Shown: positions 6,698-15,010, counted from the stretch's first letter. The stretch is DNA of 15,995 bases from Acidimicrobiia bacterium UBA5794 (GCA_002418265.1 DIDS01000008.1:1-15995); one strand, 5' to 3'. The notes: generated by a model from the sequence alone, not told the origin. Translations and numbers: made by a program.

Positions 6698-8467
6698 TCA
6701 ACCTTCGGAACGTCCCCGTTTCTGGGCCATCCAGGCCATATATTCACGGATTGGTAAGGAGTTCACCACTCGTTCGATCGGCACACCACCCTTGCGAGCC
6801 TGAGCCGTCCCCCACGTGATGTTGTCCAACTCGGATGTGTGGTGGGCGTCGGTTGAAATGGCGAACATCAAACCCTCAATCCCAAGCACCGTCCTGAGGT
6901 TGGTAGCCGACAGATCAAGACGCTGGAGGTGGCTGTTGATTTCGAGGGCCGTACCGGCGTCTGCGGCGGCCTCGGCAACTGCCTCGACGTCAAAACGTAT
7001 TGCAGGGCGCGCACCAATCTTGCGACCCGAGGGGTGCCCGATCACGTTTACGGCTGGGTTCTCCACGGCGGCGATCAGCCTCGCGGTCTGTGCATCGGGG
7101 TCGAGGTCGAAGTGTGAGTGAATTGATGCGACCGTGAACTCGAACACTTCGAGAAACTCGGGATCGTAGTCAACCGTCCCATCCGGCCCGATGTTGAGTT
7201 CAGCGCCGTGAAAGACCGTCAGCAACGGGTATCGCTTCCTGGCGGCGTCGATGGCCGCTTGCTGCTCTCGGACCCGCTCACGGCTGAGACCGTTCATGGC
7301 GAGGTCTTCGCCATGATCAGTGATCGCCACATACTCGAGCCCACGATCGGTTACGGCTTGGAGCATCTCGTCGAGGGTCGATCGGCCATCACCTGACCAG
7401 TCGGTGTGGACGTGTAGGTCGCCTCGCAGCATCTTGGGGACAACAGGCTTTGGCAGCAGCCCGGCCTCTGCGATGGTGAGCTCACCGATTCCTTCTCGCA
7501 GCTCGGGCGTGATCCACGGTAGCCCGAGTGCCTCATAGATCGATTCTTCCGTGGCAGCGGCCACCACCGCACCGTCATCGATCTGAGAAAGCGAGTACTC
7601 GTTGAGCGTCAACCCGCGACCAAGGGCGCGCTGACGAAGCTCAATGTTGTGGCCCTTGGAGCCTGTGAAGTAAAGCAGTGCCGCCCCGAACTCTGCATCA
7701 CTCACGACACGGAGGTCAACTTGTATGGCATCGTCGATCACGATGCTCGCCTTCGTGTCGCCCGATCCCATGATTGTCGTGACACCCGCAAGTGAGGTGA
7801 ACGTCTCAAGGACCGTCTCAGGGTCATCGGTCGTCGTAAGTATGTCGATGTCACCGATGGTCTCGGAGAGACGCCGAAGGCTCCCTGCGTAAGCAATCTG
7901 GCTGACTGCATCGCACCTACTGAGGTCGTTGACAACCCTGGTCGCGATTCGCATGGCGTCAAAGATCGGCGTCCGCGTCTCATCGGAGTGGATGCCGAGC
8001 AGCTCGATCGAGTGTGCGATCTTTTCCTCGGACTTCTTCCCGAGGCCGGGAAGGGTTCTGAGCTGTTCGTTGGCGATCGCTCGTCTGAGGCCAGCCAGAT
8101 CCACGACACCGAGATGATCTTGGAGCGCGACAACAGTCTTGGGCCCAAGACCGGGGATCTTCATCAATTCAAGCATCGTGGGTGGGAACCGTTGTTTGAG
8201 ACGATCGATCTTGCTGATGCTCCCGCGTTCTACGAATTCAATGATCTTTCGTGCCGTGCTGTCCCCCACGCCTTCAATCGCCTTGAGCTCCGAAAGCGAC
8301 ATATCAGCCACGTCGTTCGGCGCCGCGTTGATCGCATCGATCGCCTTGTCGTACGCCCGTGTGCGGAACGACTGACTCTGGCCGTCCTCAAGTTTGGTGT
8401 ACGCGACAAGCTGCCTGAGTGCAGCGACAATCGCTTCGTTCGATGGCTTCATGTTCGACGGTTTCAT
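6698..8467 (-). CDS. polX: DNA polymerase/3'-5' exonuclease PolX
   Basis: 589 aa, near the usual bacterial PolX length of about 575. Three helix-hairpin-helix motifs occur (IEGVGDSTARKI at about 64-75, IPGLGPKT at 104-111, LPGLGKKS at 139-146). The polymerase palm keeps GSLRR (195-199), the metal pair Asp206/Asp208 in IGDIDIL, and the third Asp251 in QVDLRVV. The C-terminal PHP nuclease domain keeps its metal ligands: His352/His354 (LHVHTDWSGDG), Asp384/His385 (TDHG), Glu423, His450, His478 (GHPSG) and Asp540/His542 (TDAH). Both activities look intact. Family role: gap filling in base-excision repair. The ATG overlaps the antiporter stop (ATGA) and lacks a ribosome-binding site, implying coupled translation. 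The first ten residues are a tandem repeat (MKPSN twice). Confidence 0.96.
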   Translation of the reverse strand: MKPSNMKPSNEAIVAALRQLVAYTKLEDGQSQSFRTRAYDKAIDAINAAPNDVADMSLSELKAIEGVGDSTARKIIEFVERGSISKIDRLKQRFPPTMLELMKIPGLGPKTVVALQDHLGVVDLAGLRRAIANEQLRTLPGLGKKSEEKIAHSIELLGIHSDETRTPIFDAMRIATRVVNDLSRCDAVSQIAYAGSLRRLSETIGDIDILTTTDDPETVLETFTSLAGVTTIMGSGDTKASIVIDDAIQVDLRVVSDAEFGAALLYFTGSKGHNIELRQRALGRGLTLNEYSLSQIDDGAVVAAATEESIYEALGLPWITPELREGIGELTIAEAGLLPKPVVPKMLRGDLHVHTDWSGDGRSTLDEMLQAVTDRGLEYVAITDHGEDLAMNGLSRERVREQQAAIDAARKRYPLLTVFHGAELNIGPDGTVDYDPEFLEVFEFTVASIHSHFDLDPDAQTARLIAAVENPAVNVIGHPSGRKIGARPAIRFDVEAVAEAAADAGTALEINSHLQRLDLSATNLRTVLGIEGLMFAISTDAHHTSELDNITWGTAQARKGGVPIERVVNSLPIREYMAWMAQKRGRSEG

Positions 8468-9393
8468 ACGGAAAGGAAGACGTAGATGGCGAACCCGGCA
8501 AGCAGGATCACGCCCTCGAAAGAACTGAGTCTCTGCTGGGTGTAGGCAAACACACCTGCGATCAATGCCGAACCAACCATGAGGGCGAGAAGCGGCAGAT
8601 CGATCGCCTCTGTCGAACCCGGACCGATCATGGCGGCAACACCCGCTACTCCAAGGGCATTGAACGTGTTCGATCCGAGCACGTTTCCAAGGATCAAATC
8701 GGTTTCTCCACGCCTGGCGCCTGCGATCGTTGCCGAAAGCTCAGGGAGCGAGGTTCCGACTCCCGTGATGAGCCCCATGAACAAGATGCTGAGACCCATC
8801 TCCCTCCCAACGTTCTGCACGCCAGTGAGCAGAACCTGTGACGCGATCACCGTCCCCACCAGTGCAGCAAGACCGTAGAGAATCTCGACACGAAATCGTG
8901 TTGGTTCAGCAACGATCGCCTCCAGGTCCGTTTCGGGGGCATCAGATGTCTTGGACCACCGCAGGAGCAACAGAAGTGCCCCACACATAGCAGCGATGAG
9001 GATCGCTCCCTCAACCCTTGAGATCGATCCTCTTGCGAGTATGACCGCCAGGAGCACGACCGAACCCAGCATGAGCAGACCTTCACGCCGAATCACGCTG
9101 TATCGGCACGTCAGAGAAACAAGAAGACCGCCGACCCCGAGTACCAGCGTGACATTCGCAATGTTTGAGGCGACCACGTTGCTCAGGGCGAGCTCAATGT
9201 TTCCTGAGCCAGCTGCTCCTGCCGAGACGGCAAATTCGGGAACCGAGGTCCCAAAGCCGACGATGACTGCGCCGATGACCACCGACGAGACGCTGAGAAG
9301 CTTCGCGATACGCACCGCGGAAAGTACGAGCCTGTCGGCTGCGACGATGAGGATCACCAGCCCGGCGACGATCCTCACAATGTCAAGCCACAT
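8464..9393 (-). CDS. Calcium/sodium antiporter (CaCA family, YrbG-like)
   Basis: A 309-aa integral membrane protein with about ten helices and the two inverted alpha-repeats of Ca2+/cation antiporters. Alpha-1 has GFGTSVPE (46-53) and SNVVASNIAN (71-80). Alpha-2 has GVGTSLPE (211-218) and GNVLGSNTFN (236-245). The ion-coordinating glutamates Glu53 and Glu218 are present. The length and lack of a regulatory loop place it with bacterial K+-independent exchangers. The middle hydrophilic stretch (about 147-167) separates the two halves. GGGAG lies 5 nt before the ATG. The stop overlaps the polX start by 4 nt, and the gene is divergent from nhaA across 85 bases. The exported ion cannot be fixed from sequence alone. 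Confidence 0.94.
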   Translation of the reverse strand: MWLDIVRIVAGLVILIVAADRLVLSAVRIAKLLSVSSVVIGAVIVGFGTSVPEFAVSAGAAGSGNIELALSNVVASNIANVTLVLGVGGLLVSLTCRYSVIRREGLLMLGSVVLLAVILARGSISRVEGAILIAAMCGALLLLLRWSKTSDAPETDLEAIVAEPTRFRVEILYGLAALVGTVIASQVLLTGVQNVGREMGLSILFMGLITGVGTSLPELSATIAGARRGETDLILGNVLGSNTFNALGVAGVAAMIGPGSTEAIDLPLLALMVGSALIAGVFAYTQQRLSSFEGVILLAGFAIYVFLSV

Positions 9394-9464
9394 GTGTGCT
9401 CCCGTTCAAGTCCGGCGATGGTACCCCGAGCGAATACACGAGCTCATGCCGCGCCATCGGCCAT

Positions 9465-9470
9465 TATCCT
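9465..9470 (+). promoter_or_regulatory. Putative -10 box of nhaA
   Basis: TATCCT (TAnnnT) ends 8 nt before the chosen nhaA ATG. No Shine-Dalgarno sequence is visible, so a leaderless or 1-2 nt leader transcript is plausible. No clear -35 is seen. Confidence 0.35.
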
Positions 9471-9478
9471 GCGGCGCC

Positions 9479-10888
9479 ATGGTCCAAAACCAATATTCGG
9501 TCCACTCAACGTGGCTCGATTCCAACCGCCCGCTGCCGAGACGATTCATCCGACCGGTCCTCGAATACACCAGAATCGAGGCATCCGGTGGGATCGTACT
9601 TCTCGTCGCCGCGGCAATCGCAGTGATATGGGCAAATTCACCGTGGTACGAGTCGTACTTCGATCTCTTCAATCATCACGTCTCGCTTGACCTTGGACTG
9701 GTACACATTGATGAATCGATCAAGCATCTGATCAACGATGGGTTGATGGCTGTCTTTTTCTTCGTGGTGGGCCTTGAGATCAAGCGCGAACTCGTGGTTG
9801 GAGAACTCAACTCCGTCAAGAAAGCCGCTCTGCCAGCCATGGCAGCGTTGGGGGGCATGATCGTACCCGCAGGGATCTACGTGACGATTGTGTTGGTTGG
9901 CGGTGCCTCCGAGGCGACCCACGGCTGGGGAATCCCCATGGCGACCGACATCGCCTTCTCGGTTGGCATCGTTGCTCTCCTTGGGTCTCGGGTGTCGATG
10001 GGCGCCAAACTCTTCCTCCTCGCCCTTGCGATTGTTGACGACATCGGAGCGATCATCGTCATCGCCGTGTTCTACACGGACGATCTGAATTGGTGGTATC
10101 TCCTTGGTGGCGTCGTAGGACTCCTCGCGATCTATGTGGCCCGGCGGGCCGGAATCTGGAGCCTCCTGTTCTATGTGCCGGTCGCGTTCGTTGTCTGGGA
10201 ACTCTTTCTGGAATCGGGTGTCCACGCGACGATCGCCGGCGTCAGCCTCGGCCTCATGACCCCGGTGAGACCCAAGTACACAAACGAGGAGTTCAGAGAA
10301 AAGGCCGTCGCGGTCCTTGACCGGTGGGACACCAACAGAGCGTCACCTGACGCTGAAACGAGGCTCGACAACGACGCGCTCGAACTCGCGGCGGTCGCCA
10401 AAGCTTCTGTCTCCCCCCTCGAACGTCTTGAACACGCGCTCCATCCATGGTCGTCGTTCGTCGTCGTCCCGCTCTTCGCTCTCGCAAATGCCGGTGTTCG
10501 GTTCATCGGACACGACGAGACGCTGATCCAACAGATACTCAGCCCCGTCGCTCTTGGTGTGGCTGTCGGTCTTCTTGTCGGAAAGCCCGTCGGGATAACC
10601 ATCGCCACTTGGCTGGGTGTCAGGTTCAATATCGGTGAGCTCCCTCGTCGGACGACCATGAAGACCATCATGGGTCTGGGCACACTCGCGGGTGTCGGGT
10701 TCACCGTTTCGCTCTTTGTGACCGAGCTTGCCTTCTCCAGTCCGATTCTCGCCGACGAGGCCAAGCTCGGAATCTTCGTCGGCTCTGGTCTCGCCGCCGT
10801 TCTCGGGTACATGTTTCTGCGATCGCTTCGCACACCTCAAGAGCAGTATGACGATGCACTGGAAGCATTGAGCAAGGGGAATACGTAG
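9479..10888 (+). CDS. nhaA: Na+/H+ antiporter NhaA
   Basis: 469 aa from the chosen ATG; an ATG at 9446 is a possible alternative, and the frame is open further upstream without coding character. Family signatures are clear: NDGLMAVFFFVVGLEIKREL (86-105), MATDIAFSVGI (154-164, ion-binding Asp157), LALAIVDDIGAI (181-192, the paired Asp187/Asp188 of the transport site), the membrane Lys369 in VGKPVGI, and RLEHALHPW (316-324). NhaA exports Na+ or Li+ in exchange for two protons. Between LGLMTPVRP and RLEHALHPW there is a hydrophilic insertion of about 50 residues, where the Escherichia coli protein has a short loop. This explains the greater length and may be a cytoplasmic regulatory loop. The gene is convergent with the methyltransferase gene. 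Confidence 0.96.
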   Translation: MVQNQYSVHSTWLDSNRPLPRRFIRPVLEYTRIEASGGIVLLVAAAIAVIWANSPWYESYFDLFNHHVSLDLGLVHIDESIKHLINDGLMAVFFFVVGLEIKRELVVGELNSVKKAALPAMAALGGMIVPAGIYVTIVLVGGASEATHGWGIPMATDIAFSVGIVALLGSRVSMGAKLFLLALAIVDDIGAIIVIAVFYTDDLNWWYLLGGVVGLLAIYVARRAGIWSLLFYVPVAFVVWELFLESGVHATIAGVSLGLMTPVRPKYTNEEFREKAVAVLDRWDTNRASPDAETRLDNDALELAAVAKASVSPLERLEHALHPWSSFVVVPLFALANAGVRFIGHDETLIQQILSPVALGVAVGLLVGKPVGITIATWLGVRFNIGELPRRTTMKTIMGLGTLAGVGFTVSLFVTELAFSSPILADEAKLGIFVGSGLAAVLGYMFLRSLRTPQEQYDDALEALSKGNT

Positions 10889-10972
10889 CTGGTGTCTCTG
10901 GGCTTCTGGCTTTGTAGAACCGTCGTCCGTTGGTGAAAGACCCTTGGGACCAGCGACCATTTGAGGGGGCCG
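10889..10972. other. Short gap between convergent nhaA and methyltransferase genes
   Basis: 84 bases. A GGGCC-GTCA-GGCCC hairpin (10967-10980) overlaps the methyltransferase stop. It has a 5-bp stem and no U-tract, so I do not call it a terminator. No other structure is seen. Confidence 0.4.
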
Positions 10973-11854
10973 TCAGGCCCTGATACCTCGTGTTCCGATC
11001 ATCCCTTCCCGTATCCGCTTTTCGGCGAGGGCGATGTAATCACGGTTGACGTCGTAACCGACGTAGTGGCGGTGGGTCTCGACGGCTGCGACGGCGGTCG
11101 TGCCCGAGCCAAGGAACGGGTCAAGCACGAGATCACCCTCAAAGGTGTACAGCTCAATCAACCGCCTCGGGAGCTCGACAGGGAACGGGGCGGGATGACC
11201 AATGCGGCGCGCTGACTCAGGGAGGATGTCCCAGATCGAAATGGTCGCTTCCAAGAACTCTTCCTTCGAGATCGTGTCGGTGCCGGTCCGGACACGGGCG
11301 AACGAGCCTTTCGACGCGACGACCACATACTCGTGCACATCGCGGAGCGTTGGGTTCTTGGCTGACATCCACGATCCCCACGCGCAGCTTCCACCCGCCG
11401 ACTTCGCTTTCTGCCATATGATCTCGCCTCGCAGGTCGAACCCGATGTCCGTCAGAAGTGCAGCAACGTACTGATTGAGGGGGATGTAAGGCTTGCGACC
11501 GAGGTTTGCAACGTTGATCGCAATTCGGCCGCCTGGCTCGATGACCCTCCACGACTCGGTGAACACGTCCGAGAGCAGGTTGAGGTACTCGTCGATGTCC
11601 AGATCGTCGTCGTAATCCTTACCCACGTTGTACGGGGGTGATGTCATCATCAGGGCGACACAGTTGTCAGGAATCTGCTCCATCGATGTGGACGATTGAC
11701 AGAACACCCGGTCGATGATCGAACGTGGCGGATCGACGAGTGGACCGATGTCAAGGCCGTCACGACGCTGAACCATCCGACGTGCGTAATAGTCGGATGC
11801 GTCGTGCCCTTCACGTTTTCCCGCACCAAAACTGGCAGTGCTTGTTGCCACCAT
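10973..11854 (-). CDS. Site-specific DNA methyltransferase (amino-MTase, beta-like order)
   Basis: 293 aa. The catalytic motif TSPPY (71-75) comes before the S-adenosylmethionine-binding motif DPFLGSGTT (245-253), the order of beta-class amino-methyltransferases. HPAPFPVELP (220-229) and GYDVN (266-270) are also typical. The initial Ser of TSPPY favours N4-cytosine methylation, though N6-adenine cannot be excluded. The target-recognition part is probably about 110-215. No restriction endonuclease gene lies on either side, so it appears solitary in this window. An AGGAGG sequence (11856-11861) sits only 1 nt before the ATG; the next codon is GTG (11851), 4 nt from AGGAGG, and may be the true start. 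An internal Met at 27 is a further alternative. Confidence 0.93.
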   Translation of the reverse strand: MVATSTASFGAGKREGHDASDYYARRMVQRRDGLDIGPLVDPPRSIIDRVFCQSSTSMEQIPDNCVALMMTSPPYNVGKDYDDDLDIDEYLNLLSDVFTESWRVIEPGGRIAINVANLGRKPYIPLNQYVAALLTDIGFDLRGEIIWQKAKSAGGSCAWGSWMSAKNPTLRDVHEYVVVASKGSFARVRTGTDTISKEEFLEATISIWDILPESARRIGHPAPFPVELPRRLIELYTFEGDLVLDPFLGSGTTAVAAVETHRHYVGYDVNRDYIALAEKRIREGMIGTRGIRA

Positions 11855-11968
11855 GCCTCCTGTCCGCGAACCCTATCACCAGCAAGCCCACACAGCGCGT
11901 ACCCAGGGTTCCAGTGTGTGTTTACGACACAATGGAGCCCACAGAACAGGCGCTTGTGACTTGGACCG

Positions 11969-12793
11969 CTACGAGACCACGGCTTTGTAGGAGCCAAGGT
12001 TGAGAATGGTTGCTGCGTTCGCTGGCGGAGGATCGAGGACGTGGCGGAGGCCCTCGACACCGGGTTCGTGGACGAGATCGATGAAGGACCGGTAATTCCA
12101 TGCGGCACCCGCTGGGCGAGACTCGATGCGGGTCAAGTTCGCACCCCGGAGCCCAAGTTCCGTCAACACGAGAGCCAAGGCACCGGGCGTATGAGCAAAC
12201 GTGACGACGATGGTTGTCTTGTCGTCGTCCTCGTTGACCTCTGGTTCACCGACGTGGATGACAACGAACCGAGTGGTGTTGTGGGCCTTGTCAAGCACAT
12301 CTTCCTTCAGAACAACGAGTCCGTGGGCGGCGCCAGCCTTTGGCGGCGCCAGTGCAGCAATCGTGGGATCCCCTCCCTGTGCTACCTGTCGGACGGCTCC
12401 GGCCGTGTCATGCGTTGGAACAGGTTCGATACCGAGCGTGAGGAGCGCGTGCTCAGCCTGGGCAAGTGCCTCCGGGTGGCTGCGCACCTCTGTGATCTGG
12501 TCAAGCGATGCCCCCTCAAGACCGTGGAGGGCGTGACGAACCTCGACAAGGTGCTCGGCCAGAATCGAGAATCGGACGTGGCTGTCATCTCCCGGTAACC
12601 GATCAAGCACCGGCAACACGGACCCGGTTGTCGAATTCTCGACGGGTACGACCAGCCGATCGACCTCCCCGGCTTCGAGTGCTGCGAATGCAGATGCGAA
12701 TCCACGAAATCCAACAAGCTGCCCATCGGGAAACAACTCTGTGGAGGCCTGATGGCTGTAGCTGTACGGCTCGCCCTGGTATCCAATGATCAT
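11969..12793 (-). CDS. pheA: Prephenate dehydratase
   Basis: A 274-aa monofunctional enzyme converting prephenate to phenylpyruvate in phenylalanine synthesis. The N-terminus begins GYQGEPYSYSHQA (4-16), VPVENSTTGSV (49-59) forms the active-site loop, SHPEAL (105-110) follows, and HNTTRF (171-176) is the signature holding the catalytic Thr. A C-terminal ACT domain (about 193-265) carries HTPGALALVL and the ESRP motif (224-227), which binds phenylalanine for feedback control. No chorismate mutase domain is fused. The ATG has no ribosome-binding site, but TATCTT lies 6 nt upstream, so a leaderless transcript is likely. The ends are 57 nt from the Fe-S oxidoreductase and 114 nt from the methyltransferase, so it is probably its own transcription unit. 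Confidence 0.96.
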   Translation of the reverse strand: MIIGYQGEPYSYSHQASTELFPDGQLVGFRGFASAFAALEAGEVDRLVVPVENSTTGSVLPVLDRLPGDDSHVRFSILAEHLVEVRHALHGLEGASLDQITEVRSHPEALAQAEHALLTLGIEPVPTHDTAGAVRQVAQGGDPTIAALAPPKAGAAHGLVVLKEDVLDKAHNTTRFVVIHVGEPEVNEDDDKTTIVVTFAHTPGALALVLTELGLRGANLTRIESRPAGAAWNYRSFIDLVHEPGVEGLRHVLDPPPANAATILNLGSYKAVVS

Positions 12794-12799
12794 CGACGG

Positions 12800-12805
12800 A
12801 AGATA
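12800..12805 (-). promoter_or_regulatory. Putative -10 box of leaderless pheA transcript
   Basis: TATCTT (TAnnnT) on the minus strand ends 6 nt before the pheA ATG, the same spacing as at bpa. Just upstream is a tandem CGGACGT repeat (plus strand 12814-12827). Confidence 0.45.
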
Positions 12806-12850
12806 GGGCAGTTCGGACGTCGGACGTCTGACTTCAGCGCGTGCCGCGAG

Positions 12851-15010
12851 CTATCGCGTTCTTTCGTCCAGAAGCATCGCGAGGTCTCGCACGACGACGG
12901 TTTCGTCCACACCCATCTCTTTGACACCGTCATCGATCATGACGTAGCAGAACGGGCAGCCGGTCGCGATGATGTCAGCTCCCGTACCGACCGCCTCCTC
13001 GGTACGTTCGATGTTGATCTTCTTGCCCTCGTGCTCCTCGAACCAAAACTTCCCACCACCAGCACCACAGCAGAACGAATTGGTCCCGTTCCGTTCCATC
13101 TCGACCCGAACGCCCGACGAGTCCACGATCGTCCGAGGGGCCAAGAATGTGTCGTTGTGCCTTCCGAGGTAGCACGGATCATGAAAGACGATCGTTTCCC
13201 CAGATGACGTTGGCTGCAGCCGTCCCTCTTCGACGAGCTGGCTGAGCAATTCCGAGTGATGGATCAGCGTGTAGTTCCCACCGAATTGGGGATATTCATT
13301 CCCAAGTGTGTTGAAACAATGCGGACACTGGGTGATGATTGCACGGACGCCGAGGTCGTTGAGTGTCTCGATGTTCTGGAGAGCGAGACCTTGAAACACG
13401 TACTCGTTGCCGGTCCGACGTGCAGGGTCACCGTTGCAGAGCTCCTTGGCGCCGAGGATCCCGAAATCCACACCAGCCTTGTGGAGCAGCCTGGCCGTCG
13501 AGATCGTCACGTTTCGGTTTCGATCGTCGAATGATCCTGCACAGCCGACCCACATCAGGTATTCGGCCTCGACACCGGGCTCCCCAAGACGCTTGACCTC
13601 GAAGTCAAGCTGGTCGGTCCAGTCACCCCTCGTCTTTTGATCGACACCATAGGGGTTCGATGAATTCTCCATCGAAACGTAGGCCTTGCCAAGCTCAGAC
13701 GGAAAGTCCGACTCCATCAAGGACAGGTAGCGGCGCATGTCGAGAAGCTTGTCGAGAATCTCGATGTCGGCAGGGCAAATCTCGTCACACGCACGACATG
13801 TTGTGCAGGCCCACACCTCTTGTGACGAAATGAGCTGGAACACGTTGTCCGACGTAACGGTGATTCCAGCATCCACACCGACAGGAGGCGACACCGGTGG
13901 AGTCCCGGTTGCCGCAGCGACCGTTCCGAGCTTCAGAACGATCTCTCTCGGGTCAAGCAGTTTTCCGGTGTTGTGGGCTGGGCACACTGACGTGCAGCGT
14001 CCACAGATCGTGCAGGCATCCGTGTCGAGGAGCTGCTTCCAGGTGAACTCTCCGACGGTGGCCGAACCGACGGTTTCAATGTCGGTTGCTTCCATGAGGT
14101 TTGGCATCTCGCGCATTACTCCCTTGTGCCGTTCCCGTGGCGACAGGGCAAGGTTGATCGGTGTTGTGATCATGTGGCGGAGCTTGGTGACGGGGAGAAT
14201 CACAAGGAAGACAAGGAAGGTAATGACGTGGGTGATCCACAGGATCTGATGAATCCCAGAGGCTGATGCCTGGGGAATGAGTGCCGCAAGCGGATAGCCG
14301 ACGAACGACCAGACCTCGAAATCGGGGCGGCCGACAAGGGAGATCCGTGCTGCTTCGGTCAGCAACCCGGTGACGCCGATTGCGCCAAGTGTGAGGAGTA
14401 TCCACGCGTCTTCGGGACGAGTCTTGCTGGCAATGCGGGGGAGGCGGACACCGTATCGCAGGACGGCCGCCCACAACACACCGACCAGGAACGCCACCCC
14501 GGCCGCGTCGAGGATGAACGAATAGGCCTGATAGACGGTTCCGTGCAGGAACTTGAAGCCCACCGGCATGAGGTGGTCTATCTCAAGGGTGACTGTTCCG
14601 AGAAACAACAGGATGAAGCCGTAGTACAACAAGGCATGCATGACCCCGGATTTCGGATCCTCCATGACCGTGCGCATCGTGACGCCCTGACGGAATCGAT
14701 GCAATCGCCGTTTGAAGTCACCGGTACGGCGTTCCCATGAACCCCGCTCCCAGTTACGAGCCCTCAGGGCAAAAAGTCCGATTGAGATACCGAGAAACGT
14801 CGAAACCGTGAAATAGAAGATGGCGATGACAGCGCGGGGAACATTTCCGAAGACCACACGACCAATGGCGAATTCGACATGACCCGGCAACGACCCAAGC
14901 CACCACAGAGCCATGGTTCCAGCAACGGTGACGCCAGCGATGACCCCGATGATCGTGGAAGCAGAAACCCGAGACTCCGTGGCTTGATCCTTGTCTTCGG
15001 TGGTTGTCAC
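12851..15010 (-). CDS. Membrane Fe-S oxidoreductase (FadF / heterodisulfide-reductase-related)
   Basis: 719 aa from a GTG start; AGGTGA lies 7 nt upstream. Residues 1-290 hold about six membrane helices of the nitrate-reductase-gamma-like haem b type, with conserved His125, His254 and His261 as possible ligands. Two [4Fe-4S] motifs follow: CTICGRCTSVCP (333-344) and CTTCRACDEICP (402-413). Two CCG domains complete the protein: the first with Cys490, a single Cys525 (ELCNGDPARR), and CPHC (562-565); the second with Cys613, CCGAGGG (647-653) and CPFC (685-688). This layout matches Mycobacterium Rv0338c and related FadF proteins, thought to pass electrons from electron-transfer flavoprotein to menaquinone during fatty-acid oxidation. 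A heterodisulfide substrate is unlikely here. ETF genes are not in the window. Confidence 0.93.
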   Translation of the reverse strand: MTTTEDKDQATESRVSASTIIGVIAGVTVAGTMALWWLGSLPGHVEFAIGRVVFGNVPRAVIAIFYFTVSTFLGISIGLFALRARNWERGSWERRTGDFKRRLHRFRQGVTMRTVMEDPKSGVMHALLYYGFILLFLGTVTLEIDHLMPVGFKFLHGTVYQAYSFILDAAGVAFLVGVLWAAVLRYGVRLPRIASKTRPEDAWILLTLGAIGVTGLLTEAARISLVGRPDFEVWSFVGYPLAALIPQASASGIHQILWITHVITFLVFLVILPVTKLRHMITTPINLALSPRERHKGVMREMPNLMEATDIETVGSATVGEFTWKQLLDTDACTICGRCTSVCPAHNTGKLLDPREIVLKLGTVAAATGTPPVSPPVGVDAGITVTSDNVFQLISSQEVWACTTCRACDEICPADIEILDKLLDMRRYLSLMESDFPSELGKAYVSMENSSNPYGVDQKTRGDWTDQLDFEVKRLGEPGVEAEYLMWVGCAGSFDDRNRNVTISTARLLHKAGVDFGILGAKELCNGDPARRTGNEYVFQGLALQNIETLNDLGVRAIITQCPHCFNTLGNEYPQFGGNYTLIHHSELLSQLVEEGRLQPTSSGETIVFHDPCYLGRHNDTFLAPRTIVDSSGVRVEMERNGTNSFCCGAGGGKFWFEEHEGKKINIERTEEAVGTGADIIATGCPFCYVMIDDGVKEMGVDETVVVRDLAMLLDERTR

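Noticed and set aside
8951..9478. Long upstream extension of the nhaA frame
   Set aside because: It lies antisense to the Ca2+ antiporter and has the Ser/Thr/Arg-rich composition of a shadow frame.
10967..10980. GGGCC-GTCA-GGCCC hairpin as a terminator between convergent genes
   Set aside because: Short stem overlapping a stop codon, with no U-run on either side.
12326..12352. Direct repeat GGCGGCGCCAG twice, 16 nt apart
   Set aside because: It lies inside pheA and is explained by Ala/Pro/Gly-rich coding sequence.
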